Shown here piece after piece: positions 1 to 5,692 of a DNA stretch of 8,775 nt; the stretch's first letter is position 1, and each line of letters starts with the position of its first letter. Source of the stretch: DASQDN01 sp035630195. Its GTDB lineage: Bacteria; Acidobacteriota; Terriglobia; Bryobacterales; Bryobacteraceae. The DNA is taken from assembly GCA_035630195.1 (NCBI GenBank), contig DASQLD010000333.1, positions 1 to 8,775 on the forward strand, given 5' to 3'. The position numbers were made by a program, and so were the translations under genes. The notes beneath the pieces were generated by a model, which saw only the letters and a program-made list of their open reading frames with translations, did not search any database and was not told the DNA's origin.

Positions 1-69
1 GCCCGGGGCGGCAATCATGGCCGCAGCCGCGCTACTCCGGATTAGATCGCGGCGGGAAAGATCTTTCAT
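1..69 (-). CDS. Start of an exported protein with a twin-arginine (Tat) signal peptide; partial, cut by left edge
   Basis: Read on the minus strand from an ATG at 69-67, 23 codons are open to the window edge. The peptide begins MKDLSRRDLIRSS and continues into an Ala-rich stretch (AAAMIAAPG). It has the layout of a Tat signal: a short n-region, an S-R-R-D-L-I-R motif with both arginines at residues 6 and 7, then the start of a hydrophobic h-region. Tat signals send already folded, often cofactor-containing, proteins across the inner membrane. The mature protein lies outside the window, so its function cannot be told. An AGAGGAGA Shine-Dalgarno 11 nt upstream of the ATG supports the start. The gene follows crcB in the same direction after 84 nt and may be in the same transcript or have its own promoter. 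The Tat call is fairly secure; the gene's identity is unknown. Confidence 0.72.
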   Translation of the reverse strand, partial: MKDLSRRDLIRSSAAAAMIAAPG

Positions 70-80
70 TCGGGTCAATT

Positions 81-86
81 CTCCTC
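81..86 (-). promoter_or_regulatory. Ribosome binding site of the Tat-signal gene
   Basis: GAGGAG on the minus strand, within AGAGGAGA, ends 11 nt before the ATG at 69-67. It is the clearest Shine-Dalgarno in the window. Most of the tightly packed upstream genes have weak or no such site. It decides the start of a gene of which only 23 codons are visible. The spacing is slightly long, but an in-frame TTG three codons upstream would be too close to the site. Confidence 0.6.
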
Positions 87-130
87 TGAACGATTACTTT
101 CAGGATAACAGTGACGGTGATTTTTCGTGT

Positions 131-151
131 GTGAGATCCATACCATCTCAC
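131..151 (-). repeat. Perfect 7-bp inverted repeat just after crcB
   Basis: On the plus strand GTGAGAT (131-137) and ATCTCAC (145-151) are exact reverse complements separated by a 7-nt spacer. On the minus strand the hairpin begins 2 nt after the crcB stop codon. It is not followed by a run of T in either direction, so it does not look like an intrinsic terminator. It could be a 3'-end stabilising hairpin, an operator for the downstream Tat gene, or chance. The rest of the 84-nt spacer shows no convincing -35/-10 pair. Confidence 0.35.
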
Positions 152-153
152 CT

Positions 154-549
154 TCACGGCAGCACAACACGGGTGATGGCTAAGCCTGCAAAAACGCCGA
201 GGATTGCCGCCGCCACGGATCCAAGGGCATACAGGACCGCGGCCGCCGTTTGCCCGCTTTGCCAAAGCAACGCCACATCAAGCGAGAAGGCCGAAAAAGT
301 GGTGAAGCCGCCCAGCACTCCCGTTGCTAGGAACTGCCGAAACAGTTGACCACCCTCAAGGCGAAAAGCCAACCAGCCCGCGAGTAAGCCCATTGCCACC
401 GAACCGAGGATGTTGACGAGTAGCGTTCCCCACGGGAAACTCGGGCCGAACAGACTTGCGCTGGAAAGATTGACCCCGTACCTCAGAACGGAGCCAATCC
501 CACCGCCTAGGAAGATGAGGAGAAATGCCAAAGCTTGATGACCGGCCAT
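154..549 (-). CDS. crcB: CrcB/Fluc-family fluoride ion channel
   Basis: This 131-residue inner-membrane protein is a Fluc fluoride exporter, a small dual-topology channel that works as a homodimer and relieves cytoplasmic fluoride toxicity. Family signatures are intact and in order: GGGIGSVLRYG (15-25), GTLLVNILGS with its conserved Asn46 (41-50), and GVLGGFTTFSAF (77-88), which carries the Phe82/Phe85 pair lining the fluoride path. Four hydrophobic segments are visible at roughly 5-25, 38-60, 72-95 and 103-126. The length is normal. The ATG lies 6 nt after the permease stop, with only a weak GAG upstream. It is therefore probably translated from the glycan operon message. No fluoride riboswitch can precede it, because the sequence directly upstream is permease coding sequence. 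Nothing links it to glycan export mechanistically; it is most likely a passenger gene. Confidence 0.95.
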   Translation of the reverse strand: MAGHQALAFLLIFLGGGIGSVLRYGVNLSSASLFGPSFPWGTLLVNILGSVAMGLLAGWLAFRLEGGQLFRQFLATGVLGGFTTFSAFSLDVALLWQSGQTAAAVLYALGSVAAAILGVFAGLAITRVVLP

Positions 550-555
550 GCAATC

Positions 556-1785
556 TCAGATCACGTCCGCAAAGCTCTTGCGCAGCTTATAGAACCACGC
601 GTGACCTGCCAGAAATACGACAATGGACAAAATCCACAGCTTCCACAAAGTGCCGAAAGGCGGGGCTTGGCCGTCGAGAAAGATTGCGCGGTAACAGCGG
701 ACGATAGCGTAAACCGGATTCTTCGTCAAAATACCCGCAGCTCCCGGCGGCAGGGAGGTCTCCGGATAGCAAATCGGTGTGAGAAAGAATACTAGAGTCA
801 AAACAAACCCAATCATCTGTCCGATATCCCTCAGATAGACACCTGTCGCGGACAGAAACCAAGCCAGCCCGAGCGTCAATAGCAATTGAGGCACGAGGAT
901 GACTGGAAGCCACACGGCTGTTAGAGGCAAGTCCCCTCGGAATATGACGACTGCGATCAAAAAGATGGCGGTAGCGAACAGTTGCGTAACCAGACCGGCA
1001 ATCACGTGCGTTACCGGCAAGGTTTCGACGGGAAAAACGACCTTCTTCACCAGGACACGATTCTCCAGAATCCCATTTGGAGCGCGGCCAATCGCCTCCG
1101 AAATAGCCAGCCACGGTAGCATTCCGGAGAGAAAGAAAAACGCAAAGCCGGTCCTGCTCTGGTCCCCTCCATAGCGTGATTCAAGGACAATCCCGAAAAC
1201 GAAGAAATACGTAGCCATCAACAGTAGCGGATTGAGGACGGTCCACAACACATCGCCAAAACTGCCCCGGTATCGCTGCAGTACGTCACGGCGAGTCATG
1301 GAAGCGATGAGGCTCCAGTTGTTCCAAATCGAGACGAACGGCAACGTGAACACTTTAGTGATCGCGCCTCGAAACTTCTTCCGTCGTAGGGAGCGAGTAG
1401 TCGTGACGTCGGCGGCTAGCAGCCTGGCAGCACCGTGCTCTACGAAAGCATCGATTAGAAGGAAGGGCTCGCCTTGCGCGTAGAACCACGTCACGGTTGC
1501 GCTGACAGGCGATATGTAAACGTGGTAATGACCGCGCTCCGGTGGAAGTTCTACCGTTAGGCTGATCTCGCGCGTTTGCGCGGACAGCAGATCCTCGCCG
1601 AGCGGGTTCCACTGTCCTTCCGAGATAAAAGTCGAAGTTTCAGGATCATAGATCTGCCAGCCGATGGAGAAGCCTTCTTCTTTGCGCCAGGCATCGTGAG
1701 AGCGATTGACCAAGACAAAGGTCGCGGTAATCCTTCGCGCCGATGCATCGAGCTCGAATCTAGGACGCTCGTAGGCTACGATCAT
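556..1785 (-). CDS. ABC-2 polysaccharide export permease with an extra N-terminal beta-rich domain
   Basis: This 409-residue protein is longer than ordinary Wzm/TagG/KpsM permeases (about 260-290 residues). Residues from about 140 are a typical ABC-2 permease. They comprise an amphipathic entry region ending RRDVLQRYRGSFGDVLW, then about six membrane segments (near 179-201, 213-231, 258-283, 290-313, 324-340, 382-399), and the family stretch VYLRDIGQMIGF followed by TPICYP (317-341). Such permeases export lipid-linked O-antigen, teichoic acid or capsule chains across the inner membrane. Residues 1 to about 125 are soluble and look like a beta-sandwich: alternating hydrophobic strands, EEGFSIGWQIYD (36-47), a Pro-containing turn PPERGHYHVYI (81-91) and TWFYAQGEPF (99-108). 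That layout resembles carbohydrate-binding domains of the Wzt C-terminal type, but this is a judgement by eye. A basic linker RRKKFRG (134-140) joins the two parts. The gene starts 12 nt after the GT-methyltransferase gene. The partner ATPase is not in the window. Confidence 0.88.
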   Translation of the reverse strand: MIVAYERPRFELDASARRITATFVLVNRSHDAWRKEEGFSIGWQIYDPETSTFISEGQWNPLGEDLLSAQTREISLTVELPPERGHYHVYISPVSATVTWFYAQGEPFLLIDAFVEHGAARLLAADVTTTRSLRRKKFRGAITKVFTLPFVSIWNNWSLIASMTRRDVLQRYRGSFGDVLWTVLNPLLLMATYFFVFGIVLESRYGGDQSRTGFAFFFLSGMLPWLAISEAIGRAPNGILENRVLVKKVVFPVETLPVTHVIAGLVTQLFATAIFLIAVVIFRGDLPLTAVWLPVILVPQLLLTLGLAWFLSATGVYLRDIGQMIGFVLTLVFFLTPICYPETSLPPGAAGILTKNPVYAIVRCYRAIFLDGQAPPFGTLWKLWILSIVVFLAGHAWFYKLRKSFADVI

Positions 1786-1797
1786 GGCCGCTGATAG

Positions 1798-3741
1798 TTA
1801 GCTATACAACCACGCCGGGTAGCGGCACCGCACGGGACCATTCTTGACGGCCACAGCGTAAATGCCATCGCCCCGCAAATCTTTGCCAAGCAAGTAGGCG
1901 TCGAGGATGTGGTCTACCCAAGCGTGCTCTGGATGAGGATGATCGAGAAATTCTCCGGTTTCGAGCAATGTCCGCTCAAAACCCGCGTCCCGAAACAACA
2001 TCTCAATTTCCCGCGGCGCATACTCACGCGCATGACGGGCTTCGATCTCTGCCCCGGGCTCGGATGGTTTGATGTAGGCGGGAAAGAAGCCCGGATGATA
2101 TCCCTGTAGGATCGCCGAGATCGCACGCTTGGAAGTGATATTCGGCGTCGTCAGAACCAGCGCTCCGCCAGGCTTCAAAATGCGATTAATCTCCGTCATC
2201 ATATGCATCGGATCGGAAGGTAAGTGCTCGATCAGCTCACAGCACAGCACGGTATCGAAGTACTCATCTTCATAAGGAAAACGGTCGCGTTCGGCGTCAA
2301 ATAGGTCAATGTCGCATTCGAACGAGTGCACCGATTTGTGCTCGACCTCGCCGGCAGGTCCGTAATAGCACCCTCTGACTTCGCCATAGCCGAGCTTGGT
2401 TTTTAGCGCGGGCGTGATCTGCATATACGAACCCATCTCGAGTACGCGCTTGCCCTCATCTCCCGGAGGTGTGATCGCAAGTGTCTTCGTCAGTCGCGTG
2501 ATGTGAGTCTCGACATAAGAACGCGCTTCTTCGTTTTCCGCCCAAAAAGCAATATATTCCGGCTCGACAGGCTCAGCCGGCTCGAAAATGATGGTCTTTG
2601 TAGGGGCTTCGAGCGGCCACTCATGACCTTCGCAGACCGCTTTGCAGAAACCGACATACCGCCCCGCTACCGCCCGCCAATTGCACTCACGCTCCACCCA
2701 TGCTCGTGCCCGCTCGCCCAATGCGCTTCGAAGATCCGGCCGAATGACGAGAGCATTCAAATATTCGTAGAGTGTGTCCTCTTCCGTGCCATCAACTGGA
2801 ACTTTCAGGCAGATGTCGTCAGGGTACTCTGCAAAGGAACCGATATTGGAAACGATCACCGCGCGTCCGAGTCCCAGGGATCGCAGCAGCGTTCCCGAAC
2901 TTTCTCCGACAGTTGGATAGCGAAGATTCAGGACGATGTCGCATGCCGCGATATATCCGACAAAGTGTTCGATGGGAGTGAAACCAAGCACCCGAACTGA
3001 CGATTGCAGCCCCAGTCCTTCGATGAGCGATTGCAGCGGAAAATCCGGATGCGGTTCACCGACCAAAATCATGCGCGCTTCTGGATGCATACGCAGAAGG
3101 CGCTTGAAAGCGCGTAGCGATTCGGCAATTCTCTTGTAAGGTTTGAGAAATCCAAACACGCCGATGAGGGGAGTAGTCGGACCGATACCGAGTTTGTGCC
3201 GAAATCCCTGACGGTCCGCATCCGGAATCCATGCGCCGTGTGGAATCACAGCGACGGGTCCTTTAAAACCGGCCTTCCGGATGTCCTTTTCCACGTAGTG
3301 GCTGTGAACGATTACACCACGCGAAGCAGCAAGAACACGGCGTAACATCGGGAGGTTGTCATAATCGGGACCAACTTCGAGAGCGCGAACGCGCTTGGCA
3401 TAGAGGAGCGCGTCGCTGCCTCCTTCAAATTCGACCTCACGCATATACGCGTCCCAGTCGTTGCGCTTAATTGTGCGGTCGGCGATTAGATGATGCAGAT
3501 TCGACTCATGCATTACAACGATGCCGGGAGCCCTTAGGGCTTCGTCGTACACGAAGCTGTGGAAAGTGTTATTTCCAAGTTGATACAGAGCGATGTCAAA
3601 GGACGATGGATCGAACTCCCGCGACTGGCTATCGAAAAGCGTAACTTCCGCTAATTCGGAGAGTGGTTCAACAAGCGCTGCCGAGTAGTCCGCAATGCCG
3701 CTTTTCGCAGGCGGCATGGGTGAGAAGAAGGCAATTTTCAT
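1798..3741 (-). CDS. Bifunctional GT4-type glycosyltransferase fused to a SAM-dependent methyltransferase
   Basis: This 647-residue cytoplasmic protein has two domains. Residues 1 to about 375 form a GT-B glycosyltransferase. The N-terminal Rossmann half starts MKIAFFSPMPPAKSGIADYS, the motif typical of activated-sugar GT4 enzymes. The C-terminal half has GVFGFLKPYKR (194-204), MILVGEP (224-230) and GESSGTLLRSLGLGRAVIVSN (279-299, the nucleotide-sugar region). The usual Glu-X7-Glu is altered here: one Glu at 280, Arg287 where the second would align. After a linker rich in Glu and Pro (about 375-400), residues about 405-647 form a class I methyltransferase. It has RVLEMGSYMQITPAL in the motif I place, FDTVLCCELIEHLP (495-508), and ILKPGGALVLTTPNI (521-535). 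It probably adds a sugar to a growing surface glycan and methylates that sugar or the chain end. The start lies 17 nt after the DUF3108 gene and the stop 12 nt before the permease. The sugar and the methylation site cannot be told. Confidence 0.88.
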   Translation of the reverse strand: MKIAFFSPMPPAKSGIADYSAALVEPLSELAEVTLFDSQSREFDPSSFDIALYQLGNNTFHSFVYDEALRAPGIVVMHESNLHHLIADRTIKRNDWDAYMREVEFEGGSDALLYAKRVRALEVGPDYDNLPMLRRVLAASRGVIVHSHYVEKDIRKAGFKGPVAVIPHGAWIPDADRQGFRHKLGIGPTTPLIGVFGFLKPYKRIAESLRAFKRLLRMHPEARMILVGEPHPDFPLQSLIEGLGLQSSVRVLGFTPIEHFVGYIAACDIVLNLRYPTVGESSGTLLRSLGLGRAVIVSNIGSFAEYPDDICLKVPVDGTEEDTLYEYLNALVIRPDLRSALGERARAWVERECNWRAVAGRYVGFCKAVCEGHEWPLEAPTKTIIFEPAEPVEPEYIAFWAENEEARSYVETHITRLTKTLAITPPGDEGKRVLEMGSYMQITPALKTKLGYGEVRGCYYGPAGEVEHKSVHSFECDIDLFDAERDRFPYEDEYFDTVLCCELIEHLPSDPMHMMTEINRILKPGGALVLTTPNITSKRAISAILQGYHPGFFPAYIKPSEPGAEIEARHAREYAPREIEMLFRDAGFERTLLETGEFLDHPHPEHAWVDHILDAYLLGKDLRGDGIYAVAVKNGPVRCRYPAWLYS

Positions 3742-3758
3742 TCCGACGGAAGCCGCAT

Positions 3759-4505
3759 TCAGCGAGCCAGCTCCATGCTGAACTTGCCCACCGCCAGCGG
3801 AACTTGCACCAGCACAAGCGTCCGCGCCGTGTCTTTTGCGAAGAAGAGATCCGCCGTCACCTGCGTAACCGGTCCTTTGATGGTGGCCGTCAACTTATCC
3901 GTATCGACAGACTCACCTGCAACGGAGATTTGCTGTGTACCTGCGAACGTCACATGAACACCGTATGCGCCGCCATAATAGACTTTCTGCTGCGCAGGTA
4001 GTCGCCCCGCTGCAAGCTCCCTCCGGACGAATTGCACAAACGCCAGCGCATCCTTTGCGCACGCCGGCGTGGAGAGTTCGCTCTTGCCGCCACCCTCTGT
4101 GCTGCGCGTCGCCGTCAGCTTCTTGGCATCGAACTCGGTTCGTTCGTCGATTTTGCGCTTTCCCCGCACGCCTTGCTTCTTAAGCTCAATGGAACAGTAT
4201 TGCGAAGTAGCTCGACTGCTGACATTCTCCGAGATCGCGAAGCCTGGAACAGAGGCATCCATGCGAAATGTTGAAGTAACGCCGGAATCGCCAACGGAAT
4301 GTGTAAGATCAGCTTCCCCGAGACTCAGTCCGCTCGGCCAGTTCACATTGTAGTGAAGAGTTTCACTCTTATTTGCCTTCACCTCCGGCGCCGGAGCTTG
4401 CGACGCCTTGGCAATTTCGGCCGCGGCCGCAGATTTCTTCGGAGTTACTGGAGCGATCTGCGCATACAGTCCAAGGTGGACAAAAAATAGAGCAATAGTT
4501 TTCAT
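3759..4505 (-). CDS. Exported DUF3108 family protein
   Basis: This 248-residue protein begins MKTIALFFVHLGLYAQ, a short Sec-type signal with likely cleavage after Ala15. An Ala/Lys/Pro-rich linker follows (about 20-46), then a DUF3108-like body. The body opens with ETLHYNVNWPSGLSLGEADL (48-67), the family's characteristic start, contains CAKDALAFVQFVRREL (149-164) and YYGGAYGVHVTFAG (176-189), and ends with PLAVGKFSMELAR. The family has no established biochemical role; its members are exported beta-rich proteins. Cys104 and Cys149 could form a disulfide after export. There is no lipobox Cys, so it is probably periplasmic rather than a lipoprotein. The ATG (4505-4503) shares one base with the stop of the preceding glycosyltransferase (TGATG), which marks translational coupling and fixes the start. 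A longer in-frame ORF back to 4607 would overlap the glycosyltransferase and bury the signal peptide. A role in the periplasmic stage of glycan assembly is inference from position only. Confidence 0.82.
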   Translation of the reverse strand: MKTIALFFVHLGLYAQIAPVTPKKSAAAAEIAKASQAPAPEVKANKSETLHYNVNWPSGLSLGEADLTHSVGDSGVTSTFRMDASVPGFAISENVSSRATSQYCSIELKKQGVRGKRKIDERTEFDAKKLTATRSTEGGGKSELSTPACAKDALAFVQFVRRELAAGRLPAQQKVYYGGAYGVHVTFAGTQQISVAGESVDTDKLTATIKGPVTQVTADLFFAKDTARTLVLVQVPLAVGKFSMELAR

Positions 4506-5662
4506 CAGCGGGAAACGGGAATACTCCGTACGATTGGTTGATTGGGCGACTTCGCGCCGGCAACCTCGTGATAAAGCTCGAGCGTCTTTTGCGCAGTTCT
4601 TTCCCATGTAAAGAGGGACGCCCGATGCAGTCCTAAACGTTCCATGCGATTACGGAGTTCCGGATCGAGCAGCACGTCGCGCATCGCGCGAACGATTTCT
4701 TCCAGGTTCTCAGGATCGAAAAGCAAGGCCGCCGCATTAGCCACTTCCGGCATTGACGAAGTATTCGAACATGCAACCGCACGGCCGCAAGCCATGGCTT
4801 CCAGAATGGGTAGACCAAAACCCTCGTAAAAAGAGGGAAAGACCATCAGATCGCAAGCATTATAGATCTGCAGCAGATCGTCGTCATTCACGAAGCCGGG
4901 GAACACGATTCTGTCCGCCACGCGCGAACTCTTGGCGGCGTCCATGATGCGATCGGCAAACCAAGTCTTCTTGCCGACGATTACGAGCTGATGCGGAAGT
5001 TGAGGATGCGCGGCAATGAGTTCCTCAAAGGCTCGAATCAAGCCGATCTGATTCTTGCGCGGTTGCAGATCGCCGACCGTGAGAACAAAAGGCGAGCGAA
5101 TATTGAACTTCTCTTTCGCGAATCGGAAAGCGGCCTCCTGCGCCAGCGGCCGGAAGGTAGGAGACATCGCTATCGGCACAACGGAAACCTTTGCCGGATC
5201 CGGTTGATAAGCCTCGAGTAGTCGCTTACGCGAAAACTCGCTCGGGGTAATCACCTTGGCTGCTCGCTGAATGGTCCGGCGAACGGTGAATCGCAGTTGC
5301 TGCGCTCGATACCAGGGAAAATACTCGGGGTGCTCGAGGAAACTTATGTCGTGAACGCTCACGATTACCGGAGTCGGACAGGAAATCGGAGCAGTGTATT
5401 GAACGTGCAGCAGATCTGGACGGTCTTCGGCGAGGCGGCTGGAAAGGTCCATGCCGAGTCGTTTGATCGAGTTTGCAGATACGTAACGTCGCGTGAAGCG
5501 CTCAGGCACAGCCGCTTCCGCTCCGTTCAGCGTATTCGATAAGTACGCGATGAACTCCGAACTCTGATCGAGGGCCGCAAACCCCTGTAGAAGGTTACGG
5601 ATGTAAACTTCATTCCCCGTCAGGTGCCGCCCGATCGCGTGAGCGTCAACCGAAAAGCGCAT
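4505..5662 (-). CDS. GT4-family glycosyltransferase (third in the run)
   Basis: This 385-residue GT-B retaining glycosyltransferase would use a nucleotide-sugar donor in the cytoplasm. The N-terminal acceptor-side half starts MRFSVDAHAIGRHLTGNEVY, with the Gly-containing loop typical of mannosyl/rhamnosyl-type GT4 enzymes. It continues with LLHVQYTAPI (84-93), VHDISFLEHP (103-112) and ITPSEFSRKRL (138-148). The donor-side half has LTVGDLQPRKN (194-204), LVIVGKK (226-232), FPGFVNDDDL (254-263) and the full Glu-X7-Glu signature YEGFGLPILEAMACG (279-293, Glu280 and Glu288). The length is normal for the family. The ATG is 30 nt after the preceding stop, with a weak GAG upstream, and the gene ends in a one-base overlap with the DUF3108 gene. 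The donor and acceptor sugars cannot be assigned from sequence alone; mannose or rhamnose would be typical. Confidence 0.93.
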   Translation of the reverse strand: MRFSVDAHAIGRHLTGNEVYIRNLLQGFAALDQSSEFIAYLSNTLNGAEAAVPERFTRRYVSANSIKRLGMDLSSRLAEDRPDLLHVQYTAPISCPTPVIVSVHDISFLEHPEYFPWYRAQQLRFTVRRTIQRAAKVITPSEFSRKRLLEAYQPDPAKVSVVPIAMSPTFRPLAQEAAFRFAKEKFNIRSPFVLTVGDLQPRKNQIGLIRAFEELIAAHPQLPHQLVIVGKKTWFADRIMDAAKSSRVADRIVFPGFVNDDDLLQIYNACDLMVFPSFYEGFGLPILEAMACGRAVACSNTSSMPEVANAAALLFDPENLEEIVRAMRDVLLDPELRNRMERLGLHRASLFTWERTAQKTLELYHEVAGAKSPNQPIVRSIPVSR

Positions 5663-5692
5663 GCACTCGTACCAGTATAGCTTTACGCGAGA

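Noticed and set aside
131..151. Intrinsic terminator after crcB
   Set aside because: The hairpin is perfect, but only ACACG and then a run of A follows on the minus strand. There is no U-tract in either direction.
17..349. Plus-strand and second minus-strand frames across crcB and its flank
   Set aside because: Both overlap crcB, whose motifs are unmistakable, and neither has family-like composition.
550..600. Fluoride riboswitch upstream of crcB
   Set aside because: Only 6 nt of non-coding sequence precede crcB; the rest is the conserved permease C-terminus.
2503..3000. 165-codon plus-strand open frame
   Set aside because: It is wholly antisense to the GT-methyltransferase gene, has no motif and no ribosome site of note, and the minus-strand reading has clear family signatures.
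4506..4607. Upstream extension of the DUF3108 gene to a start at 4607
   Set aside because: It would overlap the glycosyltransferase by about 100 nt and bury a good signal peptide. The TGATG junction gives the natural start.
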